From: Mesorhizobium sp. M1D.F.Ca.ET.043.01.1.1
GTDB lineage: Bacteria; Pseudomonadota; Alphaproteobacteria; Rhizobiales; Rhizobiaceae
Assembly (NCBI RefSeq): GCF_003952385.1
Contig: NZ_CP034444.1
Location: 2,790,001-2,854,000 of the forward strand
Direction: 5' to 3'
Length of the DNA stretch: 64,000 nt
The notes below the pieces were generated by a model. It was not told the DNA's origin. It searched no databases and saw only the letters and a program-made list of their open reading frames with translations. This document shows positions 56,339 to 62,942 of this stretch, one piece after another (within the stretch, counting starts at the first letter, position 1; the number at the start of each line of letters is the position of its first letter). Both the position numbers and the translations under genes were made by a program.

Positions 56339-57922
56339 ATGCCGGCCATGCGGATTGAAGGCATTCCCGCCTCTCCAGGCTATGCCGAAGGGCCGCTGTT
56401 CGACCTCGACCGGCCGCCGGCCGCCTACAGAAGCAAGGCGAACGCGGCGGAGGAAATGACAGCGCTGCAGGCGGCTATCGGCAAGGCGGTAAGCCGACTA
56501 ACGTTACTGGTCGAAAACACCGACGGCGACGCCGCCAGCATACTCGAATTTCATATCGCGATGCTGGAGGACGACGCACTGAGCGGTCCGGCCTTCGTGT
56601 CGATCGGCTCCGGGGAGCCCGCCGACGTCGCCTGGCGGGCAGCGCTCGATGCCGAGATCGCCGGCTACGATGCATCTGACCAGGACTATTTCCGCGCGCG
56701 CGCCGCCGACCTGCGCGACATCCGCGATCAGGTACTGCGGTCGCTGAGCGAGGACAGAGACATGGCGGCACCCCCCGGCGCCATCCTCTGTGGCGAGGAC
56801 ATCGCGCCGACGCGCTTCCTCGAAACCGACTGGAGCAGCGGCGGCGGCATTGCGCTGAAGGCCGGCAGCTCGGCCAGCCATGTCGCCATGCTGGCGCGCT
56901 CGCGCGGCGTGCCGATGGTGGTGGGGCTTGGCGCGTTCGCGGATAAACCGGCAGGGAACGCGCTGCTCGACGCCGAGCACGGCCGCATCGTGCTCTCGCC
57001 CTCGCCTGCGGAACGCGACGCATTCCGGCAGTCGTCCGCCTCCTTCGCGGCACGGCAGGGCAAGGCGCGGATTTTTCTCGCCCGGCCCGCCGCAACCAAG
57101 ACCGGAACGCCCGTGCGGGTGCAAGTGAACATCGCCTACCCTTCCGATGTCGACGGCATCGATATCGCCACCTGTGACGGCGTCGGCCTGATGCGGACGG
57201 AATTCCTGTTCGGCAGGACGCTGCCGGACGAGGAGACGCAGTATCTTGCCTATCGCAAGGTGCTGGAATGGGCCGGAGAAAAGCCGGTGACCATTCGCAC
57301 CGTCGATGCCGGCGGCGACAAGCCGGTTCCGGGTTTCACCGTCGAGGAGACCAACCCGTTTCTCGGCCTGCGCGGCATCAGGCTGTCGCTGGCGCGGCGC
57401 GACGTTTTCCGGGTGCAGATCCGGGCATTGCTGCGCGCCGCCGTACACGGCAATCTGAAGGTGATGTTTCCGATGATCGCCACCGCCGAAGAGTACGCCC
57501 AAGCCGCGGCGCTGTTCGCCGAAGAGCAGACGGCGCTTGCCGCGCGCGGCATGGCGCACGAAATACCGCCGCTCGGCATCATGGTCGAGGTGCCATCGGT
57601 AGCGATCGCGCCGGAAGCCTTCGCCAACGTCGCCTTCTTCTCGATCGGCTCCAACGATCTGACGCAATATGTGATGGCGGCCGCGCGCGACAACACGGCC
57701 GTCGCGTCTCTCAATTCAGTCCGCCATCCCGCCGTGCTGCGGCTGATCGCTGCGGTCGCGGCATACGGGCGGGAGAAAGACATTCCGGTCAGCCTCTGCG
57801 GCGATGCCGGCGGCGATCCGGCCGCCATCCCGGCGCTGCTCGAGGCCGGCCTGCGCGATCTTTCGGTGGCTCCGGCCCAGCTTGCGATGGCCAAGGCGGC
57901 CATCGCGGATGTTTCGGTGTAA
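56339..57922 (+). CDS. PTS enzyme I (phosphoenolpyruvate-protein phosphotransferase)
   Basis: The 527-residue EI takes phosphate from PEP and gives it to HPr. The N-terminal phosphohistidine domain has H181 (AGSSASHVAMLARSRGVPMVVGLG). The C-terminal PEP-binding barrel has DGVGLMRTEFLFG, TIRTVDAGGDKPVPGF, NPFLGLRGIR, GSNDLTQYVMAAARDN and the Cys of SLCGDAGGD (C487). It starts directly with the MRIEGIPASPGYAEG segment, so it has no GAF domain and is a sugar-type EI, not EI-Ntr. Two ATGs (56339, 56348) are possible. It is about 45 residues shorter than E. coli PtsI. Confidence 0.95.
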   Translation: MPAMRIEGIPASPGYAEGPLFDLDRPPAAYRSKANAAEEMTALQAAIGKAVSRLTLLVENTDGDAASILEFHIAMLEDDALSGPAFVSIGSGEPADVAWRAALDAEIAGYDASDQDYFRARAADLRDIRDQVLRSLSEDRDMAAPPGAILCGEDIAPTRFLETDWSSGGGIALKAGSSASHVAMLARSRGVPMVVGLGAFADKPAGNALLDAEHGRIVLSPSPAERDAFRQSSASFAARQGKARIFLARPAATKTGTPVRVQVNIAYPSDVDGIDIATCDGVGLMRTEFLFGRTLPDEETQYLAYRKVLEWAGEKPVTIRTVDAGGDKPVPGFTVEETNPFLGLRGIRLSLARRDVFRVQIRALLRAAVHGNLKVMFPMIATAEEYAQAAALFAEEQTALAARGMAHEIPPLGIMVEVPSVAIAPEAFANVAFFSIGSNDLTQYVMAAARDNTAVASLNSVRHPAVLRLIAAVAAYGREKDIPVSLCGDAGGDPAAIPALLEAGLRDLSVAPAQLAMAKAAIADVSV

Positions 57923-57929
57923 GGACGGC

Positions 57930-58361
57930 ATGGCCAAGGCAGCCAAGATACAGGAAGCCGGTTCGGAAGACGCGATCCGCGCCTACAAGACGATCCTGTC
58001 GCAGGTCATCGACCAGCGGCCTTCCGGCATGCGCCAGCGGCTTGCCGATGCGCTCGGCAAGCATCGCAGCTTTGTCACGCAGATCTCAAGCCCGGCCTAT
58101 TCGATCCCCATTCCGTCGAAGCATTTGCCTTCCATCTTTTCCGTCTGCCATTTCAGCCCGGCCGAGCGCGACCAGTTCCTGGTCGCCTACCACCAGGCGC
58201 ATCCCGGCAAGCTGCCGGCAGCTTCGGGGCCGCGCAAGACGCGCCACGTCTCGCTCATCGTGCCGGATTTCGGCGACGACAGGCAGAATGCCGCGCTCGA
58301 CCGGGCGATCAACGAATTCATCCAGAAGATAACCAGCATCGCCGGCAAGGGCAGCGGCTGA
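57930..58361 (+). CDS. Small HTH-like protein of the Dha operon, putative regulator
   Basis: The 143-residue protein has an Xre/Cro-like helix-turn-helix (MRQRLADALGKHRSFVTQIS) followed by SIPIPSKHLPSIFSVCHF, then a helical C-terminus. I do not recognise a named family. It starts 7 bases after EI, so it is translated with the phosphorelay, and it is the only DNA-binding-type protein in the operon. It may bind the TGTTTAGT sites upstream or read out the phosphorylation state, but this is inference. Confidence 0.7.
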   Translation: MAKAAKIQEAGSEDAIRAYKTILSQVIDQRPSGMRQRLADALGKHRSFVTQISSPAYSIPIPSKHLPSIFSVCHFSPAERDQFLVAYHQAHPGKLPAASGPRKTRHVSLIVPDFGDDRQNAALDRAINEFIQKITSIAGKGSG

Positions 58362-58365
58362 GAAA

Positions 58366-58420
58366 GCTATTCCGGGAAAAGTGTGCAGCGGTTTTTCCGT
58401 TCGGAATTGCGCAGATCAAA
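58366..58420 (+). repeat. Dispersed intergenic repeat, copy C (partial)
   Basis: The GCTATTCCGGGAAAAGTGTG...GGAATTGCGCA core matches the repeats at 34639 and 56276, here with the same sense as copy A. It lies between the HTH gene and dhaK, whose GGGAGG ribosome site lies just after it. Confidence 0.75.
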
Positions 58421-58441
58421 GATCATTTCGGGAGGACTGCC

Positions 58442-59428
58442 ATGAAGAAATTCATAAACGCGGTGGACACGGTGCTGACCGAAAGCCTCGACGGTTTCGT
58501 CGCCGCCCATTCCGACATCCTGACGCTCGGCGAGGAGCACAAATTCGTTCGCCGCAAGACGCTCAAGCCGGGCAAGGTGGCGCTGATCTCGGGTGGCGGC
58601 TCCGGCCATGAGCCGCTGCATGGCGGGCTGGTCGGCCACGGCATGCTGGACGCCGCCTGCCCCGGCCAGGTCTTCACCTCGCCGACGCCGGACCAGATGC
58701 TGGCTGCCGCCCAGGCCGTCGACACCGGCGCCGGTTGCCTGTTCATCGTCAAGAACTACGAAGGCGACGTGATGAACTTCGACATGGCGGCCGAAATGTT
58801 GGACGGCGTGCTGCAGGTGGTGACCAATGACGACGTCGCGGTCGAGAATTCGTCCTACACGACCGGGCGGCGCGGCGTCGCCGGCACGCTGGTGGTGGAA
58901 AAGATCGTCGGCGCCGCGGCCGAGCAAGGCATGGCGCTGCCCGAGCTCAAGGCAATCGGCGATCGCGTCAACGCGGCGACGCGCTCGATGGGCGTGGCGC
59001 TGACCAGCTGCACCGTGCCGGCGGCGGGCAAGCCGACTTTCGAGATCGGCGACAGCGAGATGGAGTTCGGCGTCGGCATCCATGGCGAGCCCGGCAGGCG
59101 ACGCGACGCGCTGAAGAGCGCTGACGCCATCGCCGAGGAGATCTGCGCGGCGATCCTCGGCGATCTTGGCGACCGCGCCAAGGGGCCGGCTCTGCTGTTC
59201 ATCAACGGTTTCGGCGGCACGCCGTCGATGGAGCTTTACCTGATGTACAACAGCGCCCGCGAAATCTTCGAGAGCAACGGTGTGACGGTGGCCCGCTCGC
59301 TGGTCGGCTCCTACGTCACCTCGCTCGACATGGCTGGATGCTCGATCACGCTGACGATGCTCGACGACGAGACGACGGCGCTGTGGGACGCCCCGGTGCA
59401 TACGGCGGCGCTGCGCTGGGGGATGTAG
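58442..59428 (+). CDS. dhaK: DhaK subunit of PEP-dependent dihydroxyacetone kinase
   Basis: The 328-residue protein binds dihydroxyacetone covalently through a His hemiaminal. Conserved E. coli residues are all present: H56 (GGGSGHEP), D109 (KNYEGD) and H214 (GVGIHGEPG, equivalent to H218). CTVPAAGKPTFEIGDSEMEFG and the C-terminal LDDETTALWDAPVHTAAL match canonical DhaK well. It is shorter than E. coli DhaK (356) because of a deletion after the substrate His. It has no DhaL domain, so it fits the separate DhaL. It is the last gene of the operon, 17 bases from the next gene. Confidence 0.95.
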   Translation: MKKFINAVDTVLTESLDGFVAAHSDILTLGEEHKFVRRKTLKPGKVALISGGGSGHEPLHGGLVGHGMLDAACPGQVFTSPTPDQMLAAAQAVDTGAGCLFIVKNYEGDVMNFDMAAEMLDGVLQVVTNDDVAVENSSYTTGRRGVAGTLVVEKIVGAAAEQGMALPELKAIGDRVNAATRSMGVALTSCTVPAAGKPTFEIGDSEMEFGVGIHGEPGRRRDALKSADAIAEEICAAILGDLGDRAKGPALLFINGFGGTPSMELYLMYNSAREIFESNGVTVARSLVGSYVTSLDMAGCSITLTMLDDETTALWDAPVHTAALRWGM

Positions 59429-59444
59429 CCCCGCTGGCATCGCC

Positions 59445-60530
59445 ATGACTTTTCTGCGACCATATTCGCGGAATTTGCATGCCATTCGCGACGTTGCCCG
59501 GTTGATGCTGCCACCGCTTTCGCCTGCCGATGAAAAACTGCTGCTCGACTTTGCCGACCCCGAGGTGCCGGCCGACCGTGGCCGGAATCTTTCGGCAAGC
59601 AGCTTGACGGCGCTGCTCGCCAATGCCGAATTCCACGGCGTGCTGCCGATCATGCTGCGCAAGCTCCGGGAAATCGGCGACGCCAGCCTGCCGGAAGATG
59701 CCGTCCCGCGGCAGAAGCTCTCCGAGCTGCGCGATCAGGCGACGCTGGTGACCGGGCAGTCGATGCTGCTGCAATATCACGGCGACCGGATCATGAAGGC
59801 GCTGGCGGCGAAGGGCATTCCCGCCCGCATCGTCAAAGGTCCGGTGTTCGCGCGAAAACTCTATCACCATGCCGCCGACCGGCCGTTCACCGACATCGAC
59901 ATTTTGGTCGGTCCCGCCAGCATCGGCGAGGCCAATAGCGTCATTTCCGGCTGCGGCTTCAAGCTTGCCAGCGGCGAGGCGGAATCGCATGAGTTGCAGG
60001 AGTTCAAGTGGCTGGAGAAGGAGAACTCCAGCCTGCTGATAGAGCTGCACGGCAACCTGGTGCACGACACAGGCATGCGGCGGCGGCTGTCGCTCGGCTT
60101 TCGCGAGTTGGAAATCATCGACGGCGGCGAGGCCAATACGCCGGCGGCGCTGCTCACCATCGCCATCGTTCACGCCGCCGGCGGCCACAAATTCCACCGG
60201 CTGCAGCTTTGCGTCGACGTGTTGCAGGGCGTGCGTGCGCTGCAGTCGCCGGAGGCGGAAGCGCGCCTGCTCGAGACCGCGCGCATGACCGGCATCGAGC
60301 TCGAGCTGGCGACCGTCCTCAACGTGACCGGACGCCTGTTCGAGGAACCGCGCGCGATCGAGCTCGCCAACCGCATCAAGCCCGATCTTTCAATACGGCT
60401 CGCCAAGTGGCTGATCACCGGGAACATGCTGCTCAGGGTCAATTCACGGGACAAGATGCGCTCGCGCCTCAGCCGCGACGCCTTCCGCTGGGTCCAGCGG
60501 TTGGCCCGGCCGAGGCCCTATCCGGCCTGA
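59445..60530 (+). CDS. Nucleotidyltransferase family protein (NTP_transf_5 type) of RiPP-type locus
   Basis: The 361-residue protein resembles the nucleotidyltransferase family found in lasso-type RiPP gene clusters. The core is IPARIVKGPVFARKLYHHAA followed by DRPFTDIDILVGPASIG (D-x-D metal motif around 145-150), then LIELHGNLVH and a helical C-terminus. It may transfer a nucleotide to the peptide or to a phosphate group on it. It starts 17 bases after dhaK, same strand, but faces the maturation genes head-on: its stop is 44 bases from the kinase gene stop. Not proven to act with them. Confidence 0.8.
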   Translation: MTFLRPYSRNLHAIRDVARLMLPPLSPADEKLLLDFADPEVPADRGRNLSASSLTALLANAEFHGVLPIMLRKLREIGDASLPEDAVPRQKLSELRDQATLVTGQSMLLQYHGDRIMKALAAKGIPARIVKGPVFARKLYHHAADRPFTDIDILVGPASIGEANSVISGCGFKLASGEAESHELQEFKWLEKENSSLLIELHGNLVHDTGMRRRLSLGFRELEIIDGGEANTPAALLTIAIVHAAGGHKFHRLQLCVDVLQGVRALQSPEAEARLLETARMTGIELELATVLNVTGRLFEEPRAIELANRIKPDLSIRLAKWLITGNMLLRVNSRDKMRSRLSRDAFRWVQRLARPRPYPA

Positions 60531-60574
60531 GAGCCCGTTTCGGGCTCTGCGATCCTTCAATGGAAAGTATCCGT

Positions 60575-61564
60575 CTAAGCCTGATCAAGCACGGCGCGGA
60601 TCAACGCCGCCGTGTCCTCCGGCCTCGAGCCGACTTCCAGGGTGAAGGTCGGGACTGCCTTGACCAGCGCCGCGATCGTCGCCATGCGCCGTTTCTGCAT
60701 CGGCAAGAGGCCGGTCATGCCGGTCCTGACGTTGTCGGTGGCAAGCGCAACCATCGCATCGGTCCTGGCCATGGGCATGAGCCTGGTCTGGCCGTCGGCC
60801 GAGCGCGCCAGATGCAAGAGCGCCGCGACCGGTCTCGCGCGCACATCCTCGACGCGGATGATCTCGGCAAGACGCTCCAGCGGGACGGCCTGCTCACCCT
60901 CGGCGTCCCATTTGTCGCCGAGGCAGGGAGCGAGGAATGGCAGCATCGCCGCGGTGTTGCGATGGATCTTCACCTTGCGCGGCATGCCCCAGGCCGTGAC
61001 GCCCCCTGCTTTCGCGCCGAGGATCATGACATCGTCCGAGCAAAGGCCAAAGCCCAGCGACGCCAGCGCCATCGACGTCGTCGACTTGCCGGTGCCGCTC
61101 GGCGCGTGGATCAGCACCAGCGCCTCGCGGCCAGGCAGCGTCAGGCCGGCGGTATGGAGCATGTGCTGCCCGGCAGCATCCAGCGCGGCATCCAGCACCA
61201 TCATCAGCAGCGTCCATTTGACCTTGCTGTCGGGATGAACGCGGATTTCGGCCGAGCCCTCACAGGCATGGATCGAGGCCGTCTGCAGGCCGGGAAAGAC
61301 CAGATGGACGATGTCTCCGGCGTCGATGATCCGGCAATGGCCGTCCAGCGGCACCTCGCCGTCGAAGGCGAGCTTGCCCGCCGGGTTTTCCGGCAGCGCC
61401 GACGTTTCGCGGATATCGATGCGAAAACCGGGGTCGACCGCTTCATCGACACGCAAGGTGCCGAGCATCAGGTCGAAGCTCGGCCAAAGCTCGGCGCGCT
61501 CTACCGATATGCCGATGACCTGGCCGTCGAGGTCATAGCGGAAGCTGGTTGCCGCTCCGGTCAA
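60575..61564 (-). CDS. HprK-like kinase of RiPP-type locus
   Basis: The 329-residue protein has an HPr kinase/phosphorylase-like C-terminal domain with a P-loop HAPSGTGKSTTSMALASLG (Walker A at about 154-162) and FGLCSDDVMILG. The N-terminal half is a beta-rich part that differs from HprK. In related clusters (paeninodin-type) such a kinase phosphorylates a Ser of the peptide. The start is TTG at 61564, overlapping the stop of the B2 gene, so translation is coupled. Confidence 0.85.
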   Translation of the reverse strand: MTGAATSFRYDLDGQVIGISVERAELWPSFDLMLGTLRVDEAVDPGFRIDIRETSALPENPAGKLAFDGEVPLDGHCRIIDAGDIVHLVFPGLQTASIHACEGSAEIRVHPDSKVKWTLLMMVLDAALDAAGQHMLHTAGLTLPGREALVLIHAPSGTGKSTTSMALASLGFGLCSDDVMILGAKAGGVTAWGMPRKVKIHRNTAAMLPFLAPCLGDKWDAEGEQAVPLERLAEIIRVEDVRARPVAALLHLARSADGQTRLMPMARTDAMVALATDNVRTGMTGLLPMQKRRMATIAALVKAVPTFTLEVGSRPEDTAALIRAVLDQA

Positions 61565-61995
61565 GCGGCGCGCGCCTTCACGCTGCCGCCGGGATGGCGA
61601 TAGATTTCAACCATGTCGGGAAGGCTGTCGCTGACCACAGGCTTGCCGTCGAGGCAGACCCAGCAATGCGCCGACAGGCGCGGCTCGTGCATCGATTTGG
61701 CATCGACACCGAAGTGCAGGTCGGGGTCGAAACCGGCCATGCGCAGAAAGCGGAAACCGAGCAGCCCTTCCCTGAGGCATCTGCGGTCGCGCATGAGCCA
61801 AGGGCGCCGGACCGTTCGGTTGACCCGGGCGACGATGTACCTCCATGGCAGACCGCGATAGGGTGTGGGCAATCGCAGCGGCGCCAATTTCAGCACGCTT
61901 TCGAAATCGCGCCGGGCGACCAGCACCGGAAGCAAGCGGGCGCTGAGCCACAGATGGGTGCGAAAAACGGTGCGCAGGAACGGTCCGTCGGCCAT
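61561..61995 (-). CDS. Lasso peptide biosynthesis B2-type protease (transglutaminase-like)
   Basis: The 144-residue protein belongs to the B2 leader peptidase family. The catalytic triad appears as C73 (RRCLREGLLGFRFLRMAGF), H110 (LSAHCWVCLDGK) and D123 (PVVSDSLPD), with LHFGVDAKS before the His. In known systems B2 cleaves the leader from the precursor with help of the B1 protein. Its ATG overlaps the stop of B1 (ATGA), and its stop overlaps the kinase start. Confidence 0.9.
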   Translation of the reverse strand: MADGPFLRTVFRTHLWLSARLLPVLVARRDFESVLKLAPLRLPTPYRGLPWRYIVARVNRTVRRPWLMRDRRCLREGLLGFRFLRMAGFDPDLHFGVDAKSMHEPRLSAHCWVCLDGKPVVSDSLPDMVEIYRHPGGSVKARAA

Positions 61996-62282
61996 CACGC
62001 GCCCGGGTCGGCAAGGATGCCTTCGGCCACCAGTTCGGCGGCAAGGGCGGCGATATCCTCATCGAGCGTGGCCTTGTCGACTTCGAATTCGTCCGACAGC
62101 AGGTCGACGATCTGGTCAAGGCTGCGCGCGCCATCGACCTTGTCGAGGAAGGCTTCGGTGGTGCCGTTGCAGGTGTAGAGCTGGCCGCTGCGCGCCAGAA
62201 GCACGACGGCGCCGTCGCCGACATGCTGCACGGAGGCGTCTTCCGCCATCCGCAGAACCGTTTCAGAACCGATTTCAGCCAT
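61995..62282 (-). CDS. PqqD-family RiPP recognition protein (B1 type)
   Basis: The 95-residue protein has the PqqD/RRE fold that binds the leader: VLLARSGQLYTCNGTTEAFL, then DGARSLDQIVDLLSDEFEVD and a C-terminal helix EDIAALAAELVAEGIL. It is a separate domain, like B1 proteins of lasso systems. It lies 149 bases downstream of the precursor gene on the same strand, and is overlapped by B2. Confidence 0.9.
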   Translation of the reverse strand: MAEIGSETVLRMAEDASVQHVGDGAVVLLARSGQLYTCNGTTEAFLDKVDGARSLDQIVDLLSDEFEVDKATLDEDIAALAAELVAEGILADPGA

Positions 62283-62387
62283 ACGCCCGCTCCCTTGCCG
62301 AAGTGGAATTAGCGCGGCGCAAGGGTGCTGTCCATCGCCTGATGGCGGCCCTGCAATGCGCGGGCGATCGGATCTTCTCACGAGCGC

Positions 62388-62411
62388 CCCGGAAGAATAC
62401 CCGCTTCCGGG
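62388..62411 (-). promoter_or_regulatory. Hairpin between precursor and B1 genes
   Basis: A perfect 8-bp stem (CCCGGAAG, 62388-62395, with CTTCCGGG, 62404-62411) and 8-base loop lie about 20 bases after the precursor stop. There is no U run. It could protect the short precursor mRNA or reduce read-through, giving more peptide than enzyme. Confidence 0.55.
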
Positions 62412-62431
62412 CCAAGCAGATCGTCGGGTGG

Positions 62432-62527
62432 TCAGCCGGCCGGACCGATCGGGCCACTCGGGGCGGCAACGACCTTCGACAGCGTCTCGCGCTTGACCAA
62501 CAGCGGCTTTTCGTAGGTTCTCTTCAT
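62432..62527 (-). CDS. RiPP precursor peptide with lasso-type leader (31 residues)
   Basis: This short gene is outside normal length cutoffs. The product starts KRTYEKPLLVKRETLS, which holds the Y-x-x-P-x-L leader motif (Y5, P8, L10) recognised by B1/PqqD proteins. The C-terminal part is VVAAPSGPIGPAG: small residues, three Pro, one Ser (S24) and no Asp or Glu, so a macrolactam ring cannot be made. The GGGGA ribosome site precedes ATG at 62527. It is followed by B1, B2 and kinase genes on the same strand. The likely modification is Ser phosphorylation and leader removal (inferred). Confidence 0.8.
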   Translation of the reverse strand: MKRTYEKPLLVKRETLSKVVAAPSGPIGPAG

Positions 62528-62666
62528 CAAAATCCCCCAGAGAACAGTCCACCGCGGAAGGATGAGGGTCGGCTGTGATCGCTGTCAAGCCAGCGACTCC
62601 GTCAGGGTTGCCATCCTTCCCTTAAGTAAGCTAAGAATCCGCCGGGTTTTTTGGGGAGTGGACAGT

Positions 62667-62783
62667 ATGCGTTACAACTGGGATCGGGCTCCGACGGCTT
62701 TCGAGCGCCATCGGAAGGCATTGGCGGCCGCCATTCTGATCGCCGGCGGCGTCGGACTGATGCTGGCGGCGCTACCGCTCTAA
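62667..62783 (+). CDS. Small single-span membrane peptide, unknown
   Basis: The 38-residue product has a polar N-terminus (RYNWDRAPTAFERHRK) and one hydrophobic helix (ALAAAILIAGGVGLMLAALPL). ATG at 62667 has a GGGGAG site 9 bases upstream. It is divergent from the precursor gene, with about 140 bases between, and precedes prpE. No known family. Confidence 0.5.
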   Translation: MRYNWDRAPTAFERHRKALAAAILIAGGVGLMLAALPL

Positions 62784-62942
62784 GCCGGCTTTCTATCCGC
62801 GACCGGCCGAACGGCGCTCCAGGCGGAAGCGCTGCCTTGGGCAGATTTGCCAAGCGACGTCGACCAAAATGCGGGGAGACATGGCCGCGAGAAGCGGCTT
62901 AGGCTATGGCCAGACGACGAGATGTTCCTGGGAGGAAAGTCG

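Noticed and set aside
60575..61564. True HPr kinase acting on the HPr at 55911
   Set aside because: The gene is coupled to B1/B2 RiPP genes and its N-terminal half is unlike HprK, so a peptide-modifying role is more likely; cross-talk is not excluded.
59445..62527. Classical lasso peptide cluster
   Set aside because: No cyclase gene and no Asp/Glu in the C-terminal half of the peptide.
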